NCBI RefSeq assembly: GCF_028009165.1
Contig: NC_079244.1
Span: forward strand, 3,844,001 to 3,908,000
DNA: 64,000 nucleotides
DNA from: Akanthomyces muscarius
Lineage: Eukaryota > Ascomycota > Sordariomycetes > Hypocreales > Cordycipitaceae
Direction of reading: 5' to 3'
The notes below the pieces were generated by a model, which did not search any database, was not told the DNA's origin, and saw only the letters and a program-made list of their open reading frames with translations. The position numbers and the translations under genes are program-made. This document shows positions 52,073-63,442 of the stretch, one piece after another (position 1 is the first letter of the stretch; each line of letters begins with the position of its first letter).

Positions 52073-54712
52073 ATGAAGTTCTCTCACAGCATCCAATTCA
52101 ACGCTGTTCCAGACTGGAGCAGCCACTACATTGCATACAGCAACCTGAAGAAGCTGTAGGCCCTAACCACCCGCTGCGTATCTTGCTCTCAAGGCTGACC
52201 ACTTTGCGTAGCATATATAACCTCGAGAAGAATGCTGCCCAGGCCCGCTCTGGCGACCACGAATCGCGGCCCCTCATCTCCACCGACGAACCTGAAGATG
52301 TTTTCTCCAAGGCTCTAGGCATAGAACTGGAAAAGATCAGCTCGTTTTATGTCGCCAAGGAGGGTGAGCTGCACGATGAGGTGTCTCAGCTACTCCGCGA
52401 CGTCGCCGAGCAGCCAGCGCTAGAATCATCGACAACCTTTCGCCGCCGATCCGACGACATGAACCGCGTTGACCGAAATGGTCATTATGCCCGCACAGCG
52501 AGCGTCACCGACCAAACATCTGACGATGATGCTGGCGACGAGACTGCTAGTGAAGAGGAGGATGAAACCGCGGCCCTTACCCACGCCAGGGGCCAAGGTC
52601 GTCGCAGCACCATGCCCAACTTTGCGCCGCCACCTATAAAGACCGGCCCATCGTCCGATCTCGGTCACACCCCATCTACGCGTCGACACAGCACCACATT
52701 TGACGAATATGGCGAAGCGAGCACCGTTTTTGCCTCGGCGCTCTTTCCGTCGACCATCATGCTCAAAAAGCGCATAATTGGCCTATACGTTTCACTCTGT
52801 GAGCTCAAGTCGTACGTGCTGCTCAACCGCACTGGGTTCAGCAAGGTCCTCAAAAAGTTTGACAAAATTATGGACAAAGAGCTCCGAACCGCGTACATAA
52901 AGGCCAATGTGGATATGGCGTACCCGTTCAAGGAAGAGACCAAGAAGCACATTGAGGGCTACATTGCAGAGATGGAGTCGGCTTACTCTGGCGTTGTCAC
53001 AGGCGGCGATGATGCCACGGCCAAGAAAGAACTGCGCTCGCATCTCCGCGAGCATGTCGTTTGGGAGCGTAACACTGTCTGGCGTGACCTCATTGGCATT
53101 GAGCGCAGAGGAGAGGCTGCGCGACTGGGCTCGCTTCTTCTTGGGCCGGACTCGAACCAGGCCAAGCGACTGCAAGGGGATGATGATAAAATGATGCCAA
53201 TGACTAATATTGCTACACCTTTTGGTCGCCTGAAGCTTCCTGTGTGGATGGTTAACTCGTCTATGCTTACACTTCTGCTGTCTACGGCAGCCTTTTTGGC
53301 TCTCCTCTTCCTCCCCATCCTGAAACATGCAGAGCAGCAAAATTGTCTTGCCATGTTAGTTTACGTCAGCTTACTATGGGCGACAGAAACGCTTCCACTC
53401 TTTGCTACTGCGCTTTTGATTCCTTTCCTCTCTGTCATTCTTAGAGTCGTTCGCGATGAGCAGGGCGACCACCACCGCCTCAACGCCAAAGATGCTACGG
53501 CGGCTATCTTTGCCTCGATGTGGAGCCCGGTCATTATGCTACTGCTTGGAGGCTTCACCGTCGCCGCTGCGCTCTCCAAGTGCACTATCGATAAGAAGCT
53601 TGCCACGCTGGTTTTAAGTAAGGCTGGCACCAATCCACGCGTCGTGTTGATTGCCAATATGCTCGTCGCAGCTTTTGCCTCCATGCTTATTAGCAATGTT
53701 GCCGCCCCTGTCCTATGCTATTCCCTAATCGACCCAATGCTGCGCACGCTGCCCTCGGACTCACCCATGTCAAAGGCCGTTATCATGGGCATTGCGCTGG
53801 CGTCTAACATCGGTGGAATGCTCTCACCTATCGCATCGCCGCAAAATGTTGTTGCAATGGGTATTATGCAGCCAGCGCCGACTTGGTTGCAATGGTTCTT
53901 CATTGTCATCCCCGTTGGTACTGTCTCTATTGTTGTCATTTGGATGTTGCTTCTCCTCACTTTCAAAACCAGTCAAGGCACCACTATCCAACCTGTACGG
54001 CCACTCAAGGAAAAATTTACGGCTGTCCAGTGGTTTGTTACTATTGTGACACTCATTACCATTGCCCTTTGGTGCGGAAGCCACCAAATGGAGAACATCT
54101 TTGGTGACATGGGCGTCATTGCTATTATCCCGATCGTGATCTTCTTTGGCATGGGTATTCTCACAAAAGAGGACTTTAACAACTTTCCCTGGACAATCAT
54201 TATTCTCGCCGCCGGCGGCCTGTCTCTTGGCAAGGCCGTACGCTCCTCTGGTCTTCTTCACACACTGGCCGAGGTTGTTTCTGAGGAGGTCCAGGGCGTG
54301 GGTGTTTATGGCGTTCTCGTCGTCTTCTCGTCGCTGATTCTTGTTATTGCGACGTTCATTAGCCACACAGTTGCGGCACTCATCTTTCTCCCACTTGTCT
54401 ACGATGTTGGTGCGGCCATGAACCAGCCTCATCCCAACCTGTTGGTCATGGGTGGCGTGCTGATGTGTAGTGCCGCCATGGGTCTGCCAACCAGTGGTTT
54501 CCCTAACATGAGTAAGTTTCTCTTGCAGCACCTGACCAACGCGCCCGAAGCTAAAATGTTTGATAGCCGCTATTATGAAGGAGGATGCTACGGGTCAGCG
54601 TTACCTCCAAGTCAAGCACTTTATCAGCCGCGGTATTCCCAGTAGCATTCTCACACTTGCCGTCGTGGTAACGTTAGGATACGGTATCATGCAAGTTGCC
54701 GGTCTGGATTGA
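52073..54712 (+). CDS. PHO90: SPX-domain low-affinity phosphate transporter (Pho87/Pho90/Pho91 type)
   Basis: Three exons, 52073-52155, 52212-54511 and 54567-54712, encode 842 residues. The first exon starts with MKFSHSIQFNAVPDWSSHYI, and splicing gives YSNLKKLIYNLEKNA, the canonical start of an SPX domain, which runs to about residue 330 (LLNRTGFSKVLKKFDKI). About ten hydrophobic segments of the divalent anion:sodium symporter (SLC13-like) family follow, with FASMWSPVIMLLLGGFTVAA, SNIGGMLSPIASPQNVVAMG and MGLPTSGFPNM. The last exon supplies the conserved tail (GQRYLQVKHFISRGIPSSI), and its splice acceptor restores PNMTAIMKEDATG. Family role: low-affinity phosphate uptake or vacuolar phosphate export, gated by inositol polyphosphate binding to SPX. 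The localisation (plasma membrane or vacuole) cannot be told from sequence. Confidence 0.94.
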
Positions 54713-55114
54713 GCAGGACAAATTGATTCCGACGGTAACCGTATCTTTTCTAAATCTGCATCTAAGTAATTTCACATACGTCAGGAAACAGTCTTATCCC
54801 AGAATTTGGTACAACATCTACATTGAATCAAATTCTTGCAAACATGCCTCGTCCTAGTTCGCAATGTAGCAGTGATGTTTGAAACTCGATAGTCGGATCG
54901 TCTAAACTCGTTGTGAGAGTGACCCAAAAACCCCAATATGTTTGAGCAGTATACGCAAGACAAAAGAGTCGAGGTCGACATCCTGCCAGGAATTGATCCT
55001 CGTACGTGGCTAATAATACCCTTAGAGGCTACAATACTACACGTTAGCGTTACTGGCCTAGTAGGAGAGGCAATAGAGGCAATAGAGGCTAGGCGTGACT
55101 GATAACAATCTTGG

Positions 55115-55847
55115 TTACCAAGCCCGCTGCGACGGTGATACTCGGATAGACCAGCGAGGATGCCAGTTCCGGGTCCACTGCGGTCGCTGTAGTGTAGTAG
55201 TCCAGAGAGAATGGTGATGCTCTAGTTCACTATTCCGCAGGCTGCAGCGTCCTGGTACATGAGTTCGATGATTTGTCACACAAGTGACAGGGTGAGGATA
55301 ATATCTGCAAGGCTGTGGCGGCACACGCATTGCACCACGACGACCTGCTCTGAGACAGCAGTTAGCAACAAATCGTGCAAGCATGGGGGGAGTCATACCA
55401 AGTTTGTCCCAGTCTTGCTCTGACAATGCGAGGCTTGGCTAAAGTGTTGTACATCAGCGGGCAAACAGGCGGGTTCCGCTGCAAAACTCATTGACTGTGT
55501 AGTTCAATTGTTCCGATAGTAGTAGACCTGGCGCTTTGATGAGAAAGTCGGCAATGTCGTCAACATTCGGATCCTGGTTATTTATTGATGTCCAGTCAGT
55601 ATATCGCCATCCACAAACAAGAATGGCCGTCATACCTCGTGGGCTGACTGCTCCAGCTTCTCTGGAATTGCTGTAGCAGACAGTCAGAGTCATATGGTGC
55701 AACATCTGTTGATTTGCCTTTTTTTGGCTTCATCTTGATTGCTGTCTGTTGACAGAACCCTGATTCGACTGATGTCGCTGAGCTGGTGTCGCTGGTGTGC
55801 TTGACAGCAATAAACTTGTTTTGTGCGAGTTGTGCGCGGGGAGGCAC
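55115..55847 (-). pseudogene. Possible small spliced gene or remnant, unknown
   Basis: Minus-strand blocks with plausible protein content: DPNVDDIADFLIKAPGLLLS at about 55573-55510, preceded by IPEKLEQSAHE if an intron (donor GTATGA after CACGAG, acceptor AACCAG) is removed, and LSEQDWDKLGMTPPMLARFV at about 55424-55365. The latter resembles the last helices of a SAM domain. The blocks do not join into one clean model, and no ATG-led first exon is convincing. It is either a short multi-exon gene or a decayed copy. Confidence 0.3.
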
Positions 55848-56099
55848 AGTTTGCCGAGGGTTACGGGCAAGTTATAACCTGGAATCGTGTGCATTCGTCA
55901 GTGTGGTGGGCTGGCAATTGTTCAATATCTTGCGATGCCAAACTCTGCCAGGCCGCGAGCGAGGCTGGAGCGGCAAGGCTGGGTTGGTGCGATAAGGCAT
56001 GGGATTGGAGTGGCGAGGCTGGAGGGTTTGGCCAATCATACATTAATGCGGCCCTCGGACATGTGTGCGCATTCATGGACGACGGGCTGAGCTTGGAAT

Positions 56100-56756
56100 T
56101 TACGAAGGAAAAAAATTGATGCCAGTGTCCCTAAACAGCAGCAGCGCGCCGGGGGCCTTGCATATCTCAGGCAACATTGGATGGCGCGACGCTGGCACCT
56201 TTTTCTCAGTAATTGAAGTATGCCCAACAAATTGCGTGAGGCAGGACAATTGCATCCATCCAGGCGGCTGCGCCAGTTTATAGCTGCAGCCGGCTGACTT
56301 GGTCGCGGCAGTCCGCATCGCGGCGCAAAGGAGGATGCGCAGAGCACAGATGAGGATATAAATAGCACGGAGGAGCTTGAAAATGGTGGCATATAGTAGC
56401 AGATTCAGATTGCATGAAGCTGGCGTAAAAAAGGATAAATTAATGCGCCTCGTAAATAGCGGATTGATGGGAGCGTGGCGAAGAATAAGCAGAGGAAAGA
56501 TGCACTGTAAATCTGGGGGTAGCCTCATCCGCCTGGCGAGAGAAGCCGTTGCTAACAGTACACTACTGCAAACGCAACTCGTTGGGGAGAAACCCAGAAC
56601 GTAACTCAATATAAAACTAGGATCAGGAAAAATGTAGCTGCTCATCAGATAAGCACAAATTATGAATATTGCCGAAGACGCATGCTTTAATCTCCACGTC
56701 ATGTTCGTTTTGGGGGTTACCTGAGCAGTAAATTGGTCAGCATCCGGACTATTCAT
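56100..56756 (-). CDS. Uncertain 218-codon reading frame with hydrophobic segments
   Basis: An ATG-initiated uninterrupted frame with two or three hydrophobic stretches (AIFIICAYLMSSYIF; AIYILICALRILLCAAM) and a cysteine-rich composition. No family is recognised and base composition is not clearly coding. It may be a chance frame. Confidence 0.2.
   Translation of the reverse strand: MNSPDADQFTAQVTPKTNMTWRLKHASSAIFIICAYLMSSYIFPDPSFILSYVLGFSPTSCVCSSVLLATASLARRMRLPPDLQCIFPLLILRHAPINPLFTRRINLSFFTPASCNLNLLLYATIFKLLRAIYILICALRILLCAAMRTAATKSAGCSYKLAQPPGWMQLSCLTQFVGHTSITEKKVPASRHPMLPEICKAPGALLLFRDTGINFFPS
56644..56652 (+). promoter_or_regulatory. Isolated iron-type GATA site ATCAGATAA
   Basis: The only exact ATCWGATAA match found outside the siderophore cluster. 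It is 245 bp upstream of the short-chain dehydrogenase start codon. About one match per 65 kb is expected by chance, so it may be accidental. Confidence 0.4.
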
Positions 56757-56896
56757 CAAGACGTAATCAACACGTCACATACTTCTAATCACTGCTACAT
56801 GTGTACCGTATCTGAATAAATATCCGGGCCGTCGTCGAACCTTGGCCGAACTATGGAGCAACACTCTGTGAACCTCAAGAGGGCGTTTTCTTCGAC

Positions 56897-57948
56897 ATGG
56901 CGTCCCAGTTCCAGCACGGTCAGTCTATAGAGCCTTATACGGGGCTCAATATCCTCATTTACTAAATTCTGTCAGAACGGGATATTCCCATCACAAAGCA
57001 AAGCTTCCCAGGCAAGGAGTATGACATGCCCAATCCGCAACCCACTCGGGACGAAGTACCCGGCAGCAGCGGACATGGGGAAACATACCGAGCTGCAGGC
57101 AAGTTGCGTGGCAAACGAGCTATAATTACTGGAGGTGATAGCGGCATTGGTGCCTCCACCGCATTGCTCTTCGCCAGAGAAGGGGCTGTCTCCACCATTG
57201 CATACCTTCCGGAGGAGGAGAAGGATGCCCAAGATACTCGAAATCAAATTCAAGACAATGGCGGTACTTGCTATCTTGTCGCCCTGGACCTGGTAAGAAA
57301 GGAAAACTGCAAGAAAGTCGTGGATTTCGCTCTAGAAAATATGGGTGGTGTTGATATTTTGTTCAACAATGCGGCTTGTGAGTTCGGTCTCAAGGCTTGC
57401 GTCACAAAATCTAACTTGCATCTAGTCCAAATGGTACGGAAAGATATCTCAGATCTTTCCGAGGACCAATGGGAACATACGTTCAACATCAACATACATG
57501 CATATTTTTATATGGCCAAATACTGCTTGGAGCACATGACCGGAGGTGCTACTATTATCAATAATGCGTCGATCAATGCCTACATTGGCCGGCCGGACCT
57601 TCTCGACTACACTTCCACGAAAGGAGCCGTTGTTTCATTCACGCGTGGTCTCAGCAATCAGTGCCTGGCGAAGGACATTCGTGTGAACGCAGTCGCCCCG
57701 GGACCTGGTACGTGAATATAGAACGACGTCATGCATACAACCGTTAATAACAATTGCACACAGTATGGACACCATTGATACCATCTACGATGGATGATGA
57801 GGCCCAGGAAAACTTTACGAGTCCTATGGGAAGACCAGCACAGCCTTCCGAGATAGCGACTTGTGTTGTCTTTCTGGCTTCGCCAGATAGTTCCTGCATT
57901 AGTGGCCAGACCATCCACTGCAATGGTGGGACCGTTGTCAATGGTTGA
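56897..57948 (+). CDS. Short-chain dehydrogenase/reductase
   Basis: Four exons, 56897-56918, 56976-57377, 57426-57707 and 57764-57948 (introns 57, 48 and 56 bp, all GT-AG with CTAA-type branches), encode 296 residues. The cofactor loop is TGGDSGIG, then NNAA after splicing, catalytic Ser in INNASINAY, YTSTKGA (Tyr and Lys of YxxxK), and PGPVWTPLIPS. Splicing of intron 2 restores NNAAFQMVRKDISDL and that of intron 3 restores APGPVWTPL, which supports the model. The long N-terminus (SFPGKEY, then GKLRGKRAIITGG) places it with the classical SDRs related to bacterial YhdG/GsiB-linked and plant glucose/ribitol dehydrogenase-like enzymes. Substrate is unknown. No signal peptide is present. Confidence 0.9.
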
Positions 57949-58685
57949 GGTATTTAGCTATCTATAATAATATTTGGTATTTGATACTTCGGTTGCTTTA
58001 TTCTGGTCGTAAAATGAAGATTGTGCCATCTCCACGCCAGAACTGACACATTCCGAGCGAAACGGTTAGGTGCTTACAATGTCAATGCGACGATAGTTCC
58101 GTAGAGCTGAATAGAAGAATCTGGACAATATGCAAACGTGTACATTATTCTTGTTGATTTGTTGTTGTTTAGTACGCCTCGCGCTACCGAACCAGGCCTA
58201 TACGGCCATTTATCAACAAGTTTGTCCCCCGGAGAAGGGAATTTTATAACTATGGAATATTTCAATGGTCCAATCAATGCCGAGGTAGGTGGAGTTGCCA
58301 GCTGCTTTAGGGAAAAAAAGGAACTGAGAATGGAACGATCGAATATGCCCGCGGGCCGCCTAAGGTTTTCGCGTCATAGAAATCCGCCGCTAGTCTCTGA
58401 ATCTAGGATCTTCTCCCGAGGGAGATAATGCTCCGTCAATTATGCAAAAGATGAGCCCGGTATGGTGACGGCATTATTCGTCATCGTGATCGAAGCTAAC
58501 CGAACATTTTACATACATGACGTATATATTTTGTGTCTATACATAATAGCTACGCAGAGGCTAAGCATGAGTGAATCCTCGAAGTTGTAGCTCACAAAGT
58601 AGAAACCATACAACTACATAAAGCGCAAGTTTCATCGTCCAAAGCATCTAACAACACGCTCCGAAATAACCACATATACATCAAC
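57949..58685. other. Intergenic region, promoter of the alcohol dehydrogenase gene
   Basis: No coding frame with recognisable content. An A-rich leader precedes the next start codon. Confidence 0.55.
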
Positions 58686-59786
58686 ATGGGCTATCCTCAG
58701 ACATTCAGCGGCTTTTGCGTCGATGGACCAAAATCGTGGAACAAGTTCTACAAGTCAGAGTTGAAGCCTAAACCATTTGGAGATCACGATATCGACGTCC
58801 AAATCGAAGCATGCAGCCTCTGCAGCTCTGACCTGCATACAGTCACAGGTGGATGGGGAGACTACGAGGGGCCCCTTTGCGTCGGCCACGAAGTTGTTGG
58901 CAAAGCTGTTAGTGTCGGCAAGCATGTGAAGAAGATTAAAGTCGGTGATCGAGTTGGCGTTGGCGCCCAAGTTTGGTCTTGCCTAGAGTGCGACCTTTGC
59001 AAAGAAGGCAACGAAAACTATTGCCCCCGAATGGTTGATACCTATAATGCTCAATACGAGGACGGCAGCTGGGCCCATGGGGGTTTCAGTTCGCATATTA
59101 GAGCCCACGACTACTTTACCTTCAAAATTCCTGATCAGCTTTTGGCTAGCGGTGTTAATCAAGTGGCGCCGCTTTTGTGCGCAGGTATCACAACATATTC
59201 TCCCCTTGTTCGCGGTGGTGTTGGTCCGGGGAAAACGGTTGGTGTGATCGGAATTGGAGGTCTTGGACATCTGGCTCTGCAGTTCAGTAGCAAGCTTGGA
59301 GCTCGCACGATTGCCTTGACACACTCTCCAAGCAAAGTCGAAGATTGCAAGAAACTTGGTGCGACAGAAGTCATCCTCACAACCGAGAAGGGATGGAACA
59401 AGCCTTGGAAGGCGAAATTCGACTTTGTTCTGAATTGCGCAGATGTTACGGATCAATTCGACATGACTACCTACCTTTCCATTGTGAAGCCGACTGGCGA
59501 CTTTCACATGGTCGGGATCCCGAATGGTGCTCTACCTCAAATGTCGGTTGGACTTTTCGTCGGTGGCGCACCCAAGTTGACAGGTAGTCATCTTGGAAAC
59601 CATCAAGAGATGGAAGACCTTCTTAATCTCGCTGCTGAAAAGAATATCCGGCCATGGGTTGAGGTTATGCCGATATCGGAGAAGAGTCTTGGCGAAGCTT
59701 TCGAGTTGCAGAAAGCTAACAAGTTCCGTTACCGTTGTACACTTGCGCAATTCGACAAGGCTTTTGGGAATGAACAAACGCAGTGA
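58686..59786 (+). CDS. Zinc-dependent NADP alcohol dehydrogenase (ADH6/7, cinnamyl type)
   Basis: A single exon of 366 residues. Catalytic zinc ligands are visible: Cys46 in CSLCSSDLH and His68-Glu69 in GHEV. The four-cysteine structural zinc lobe is at Cys99, 102, 105 and 113. The cofactor loop GIGGLGHLALQ is followed by ALTHSPSKVEDCKKLGA. Length and motif order match yeast Adh6/Adh7 and fungal cinnamyl-alcohol dehydrogenase-like proteins, which reduce medium-chain and aromatic aldehydes with NADPH. An Asp-free loop after the second beta strand (THSPSK) favours NADP. The start codon is preceded by a good context (ATCAACATGG). Confidence 0.93.
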   Translation: MGYPQTFSGFCVDGPKSWNKFYKSELKPKPFGDHDIDVQIEACSLCSSDLHTVTGGWGDYEGPLCVGHEVVGKAVSVGKHVKKIKVGDRVGVGAQVWSCLECDLCKEGNENYCPRMVDTYNAQYEDGSWAHGGFSSHIRAHDYFTFKIPDQLLASGVNQVAPLLCAGITTYSPLVRGGVGPGKTVGVIGIGGLGHLALQFSSKLGARTIALTHSPSKVEDCKKLGATEVILTTEKGWNKPWKAKFDFVLNCADVTDQFDMTTYLSIVKPTGDFHMVGIPNGALPQMSVGLFVGGAPKLTGSHLGNHQEMEDLLNLAAEKNIRPWVEVMPISEKSLGEAFELQKANKFRYRCTLAQFDKAFGNEQTQ

Positions 59787-61342
59787 GAAATTTGGTTCTG
59801 TCGTGCGAAGCGAAGCGATATGGGCAAAAGTGAGAGGAGTAACATGACGCAACAAGGTTATCACTAAACTGTTTGGTACGATTTATGGAAAGGAAGCAGG
59901 AAAAGAACAGGAGAAATAACCTGGAACATGGTCGTTGTGTGGCGGAAATCATCGGTGCCCAGGCGCAACGGAAGCGGATACATTTTTGACTCGACACATA
60001 TTTACGTATGATCCAGGGTTTTTTTATAGCTTTCCAGTATAGTCGTTCTTTGAAGGTTGCGTATTTTATTAATAGAAAGATTGTCGATCAACATGCAGGC
60101 TACCTTCGTACATGAGACTCATGTGCCAAGCATTGACCACGAGGAACCGACCTACACACACTGTACGTATGTGACATTTCCGTGATACATTTTGACTACC
60201 CAAACAGCGAGTGGTTATTGAGGATTTTGGTTTTTAATATGTTCTCCGCGCTAGATTACAACTGGGGAAGAGGTACCCGATTTCGACGATTGTTGAGAAT
60301 TAGTGAACTTGGCTGCTGCCTGCCTGCGTTACTTGTTTGACCTCATCATAGTACAGATGATCCGGTCTGAGATTAATAAGTGTCACATCTAGTGGCTAAT
60401 TGCTACTAACACAAGCCGCAGGCCTCCGAGGGACTTGTGCCCCGCTGATATCGGTTGCGATCTTCAGAACTTTCGTTGATTACTCGATCAATAAACAGAG
60501 GAGACAAAAAAAATATTACATTTTGTAAACTCACATACCTGTTAAAGTAGTCCGCCTTTTCTGTCTGCCCCCACCAGATTCAGTGTCGCCTAATTGACAG
60601 ATGGTGAAGTCGAGGTAGTTTTAAGCGTAATACATATTGTTCTCTCACCTTTGTTGCCATTCTCACCGCAATCAGCCCTATTTCCTCAATTGCCTTCAAT
60701 GGCTTTACCTTGGCTATAGACTTTACAAATATATGATTCGTGTTAACACTTAGTGGAAGGATGTGTAGGCAACGATTCTCGAGTGGGTTTACTAAGCTCA
60801 ATCCATTTAAAATGATATTTATTTGAGCACCAATATACGCAGAAAGCATTTCACTAGAAAAATTGATCACGACATCATGTTGAAAAATCATCGTGTTGCA
60901 ACCCTGCCGAAAACCTCCCCGTCGTGCAGGTAGACTGGCACCATTATGACGGGAGCGGGGAATAACGGAGCAGCACTACGATAATTATCGCACAGGACAT
61001 TTGTTTAGCACATGGCCACGATTTAAGGTGGTTGAGGCTAACTGCGGCTAAACCGGGGCGCCAGGTATTCCAACCTCTTCCTCGTCTGCCACAATAAAAT
61101 CTCCCCATTTGTAATCTGCGAAGTAGTGCTTTGCATGGACCATCTCTCGCCAAAGCATTTGATAATCTGGGTCTTTTTTCTTCATCGAACAATAGTCAAG
61201 AAAGCATTCATTATAGCTTCGAGCTTGGCTGTGCAGCGACTCTGCGCGCTTCTGTTGGTGCGCTAATAAAACTGCACAAAATCGAACCTACAGTCTGACA
61301 ACCGCGAATTGTTGCAACTTTGCAAGCGACGCAACGTGCAAA
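59787..61342. other. Intergenic region, nothing clear
   Basis: AT-rich in places. Frames at 60580-60891 and 60944-61192 on the minus strand have no recognisable content. Confidence 0.5.
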
Positions 61343-62788
61343 ATGCTACTTCCAATACCAAATCTGAAGGACTACGGCCTCTCAGCCAGGCATGGGTTTC
61401 TGCCAAACGAGCTGCCGTTGGCCCGGCTGCCCGACCCCTACTACACCGGCTGGGAGACGATATCAGCAAACCTGTCCTCTTTAATCTTAAGCCGCCGATT
61501 GCGAGAGCTGATCCAGGTCCTACCGGTGCTCGACACTCGTGGCCTGGAGCATGACGCAGAGTGGCGCCGCGCATATTCACTTCTCTGCTTCATGACCCAT
61601 GGTTATATTTGGGCTGGTGAATCGCCAGCGGATCGCGTTCCCCCTCAACTATCCATACCTCTTGTCACGATATCTCAACGCCTGGAGATTGTTCCAGTTG
61701 CAACATACGCTGCTGTCTGTCTTTGGAACTTCAAACCGCTATTCATGAATGAGGATATTGATAACATGGAAAATTTGGCCAGCCTCAACACCTTCACAGG
61801 CTCTATGGATGAATCTTGGTTTTACCTGGTCTCAGTGGCTATCGAAGCACGCGGTGCGCCTATACTTGACCTGGGGCTCACCGCAATGGAAGCAGCCAGA
61901 CGCAATGACAGTGCCCTCGTTACAAACTGTTTATGCGCATTCGCCGAGCGACTGACAGATCTTACAAGTCTTCTGCAACGTATGCATGAGAGCTGCGATC
62001 CGTCTGTGTTTTACAACCGAATCCGTCCATTTCTCGCAGGCAGTAAGAACATGGGGGAGGCAGGCCTGCCTCATGGCGTTATTTACGAAGACGACTCCGG
62101 TGTCGAGAAGTACCGGCAATACAGTGGAGGCAGCAATGCCCAGAGCAGTCTAATTCAATTTTTTGATATTGTGCTTGGCATCAAGCACCTACCTACTGGG
62201 CAGTCAGCATCAGCAAACGAAGCCACGGCGAAACGAAACAATTTCATTCAAGATATGCGACGCTACATGCCGGCACGCCATGCGCAGTTTCTCGATGACT
62301 GCGAGAATGTGGCCAATATTCGCTCATACGTTCAAAGCAATGCCGACGATGAGAAGCTATGTCTTGCATATGATGCATGCCTCGCCATGCTCAGTGCATT
62401 CCGTGACAAGCACATTGCTATTGTTACTAGGTATATCATTAACCCATCACGAGAGGTTCGAGCTCGAAGCCGCAGTCCTGAAGTTCCACGTGGTCGTAAC
62501 AATATAGCCGTTGCGTCACGGAAAGGAGACGGCAAATCGCAAAAAGGCACTGGCGGAACTGCTTTAATCCCTTTCCTCAAGCAGGCTAGAGACGAGACGG
62601 GTGCCCCAGCAATAGCAGAATGGACGAGGCGATTTATGAAACACCAAGTGAGAACTTCTGGCCAAAGCGATATGTTTGCAAGCAAAGCAGATGAAGCTAC
62701 GTCGTCAAATACCGATGAGATTCCTGTGCGAGGACTTGCGCAAACATGGACCATGGAAGATGAAATGGGAGGAATTTGTCAATTTTGA
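61343..62788 (+). CDS. IDO: Indoleamine 2,3-dioxygenase
   Basis: A single exon of 481 residues. Characteristic blocks in order: YGLSARHGFLPNELPLARLP near the N-terminus; RAYSLLCFMTHGYIWAGE; RLEIVPVATYAAVCLWNF; LASLNTFTGSMDESWFYLVS; IRPFLAGSKNMGEAGLPHGV; GGSNAQSSLIQFFDIVLGI; and RRYMPARHAQFLDDCE, followed by AFRDKHIAIVTRYII, whose His (about residue 357) is the expected proximal heme ligand. Family role: heme-dependent opening of the indole ring of tryptophan to N-formylkynurenine, first step of the kynurenine/NAD pathway. A C-terminal extension of about 60 residues past the last conserved block is probably disordered. Which fungal IDO subgroup (alpha, beta, gamma) it belongs to cannot be told by eye. 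Confidence 0.95.
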   Translation: MLLPIPNLKDYGLSARHGFLPNELPLARLPDPYYTGWETISANLSSLILSRRLRELIQVLPVLDTRGLEHDAEWRRAYSLLCFMTHGYIWAGESPADRVPPQLSIPLVTISQRLEIVPVATYAAVCLWNFKPLFMNEDIDNMENLASLNTFTGSMDESWFYLVSVAIEARGAPILDLGLTAMEAARRNDSALVTNCLCAFAERLTDLTSLLQRMHESCDPSVFYNRIRPFLAGSKNMGEAGLPHGVIYEDDSGVEKYRQYSGGSNAQSSLIQFFDIVLGIKHLPTGQSASANEATAKRNNFIQDMRRYMPARHAQFLDDCENVANIRSYVQSNADDEKLCLAYDACLAMLSAFRDKHIAIVTRYIINPSREVRARSRSPEVPRGRNNIAVASRKGDGKSQKGTGGTALIPFLKQARDETGAPAIAEWTRRFMKHQVRTSGQSDMFASKADEATSSNTDEIPVRGLAQTWTMEDEMGGICQF

Positions 62789-63442
62789 GGTGCCAAACGA
62801 TATAAGTATAAATTAAAACAGAGTTTTCACGTGGAAATTGTAAAAAAAACATAGTATGATGTGAGCCAGGCCGGCAGCGATATATTTGTCTCGATTCAAT
62901 AAAGAGTACACATTGCACAGTGCATTGGCCCGGGACACCAGTGCCACCATGGGTAACTAAACGCACTAAATTTAGGTAGCTTGCCTGCCTGGGAGCTCCG
63001 AGCATGCTGTGTTAGTGCGAATAGGATTAGTCAGGGGAGTTAGAAAAGGCCTTTTTCGGACTAGCGCCGACATGGCTGCACGTCGCGCGCTGGAGGCAAA
63101 AGCCCAGCTAGATCCTCGCCGTTCTTTTCACCCATTTACCCCAGAGCAACAACCGAACCTACACCAATCTCCAGCCTTCTACTGCGCAACTCGTGCGAAG
63201 CCAGGCTGGTATAGTCGCGTGTATAGCGCCATTCCACTGCTGTGCTCAGATGCACGCTTAGGGCATCAGGCGCTTGGTCCAAACCGACCCTTCTGCCTCC
63301 CTCGCCAACTACCTTGGCACAGCTCCAACCCCTTGCACCCAACCATCAGGCGCTACTCGCGCATGTCCGCGTATTGCGTGGTGAATAGTCTTCTCACACA
63401 GAAGAAGCAACGCAGCTGCTGTGGCAGCAAATCCCGCCCACC
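62789..63442. other. Intergenic region, promoter of RPB2
   Basis: No gene is seen. A 145-codon frame at 63009-63446 overlaps the RPB2 start, begins with a non-ATG codon and has no recognisable content. Confidence 0.55.

Larger units (their letters stand above)
54713..56896. other. Gene-poor region with weak coding remnants
   Basis: Small direct repeats (GGCAATAGA twice near 55070) occur. Two weak candidates are given as separate entries. One ATCAGATAA site lies at 56644, outside any obvious promoter. Confidence 0.45.

Noticed and set aside
53824..54531. 235-codon minus-strand frame
   Set aside because: Antisense to the membrane part of the phosphate transporter, highly biased composition and no domain.
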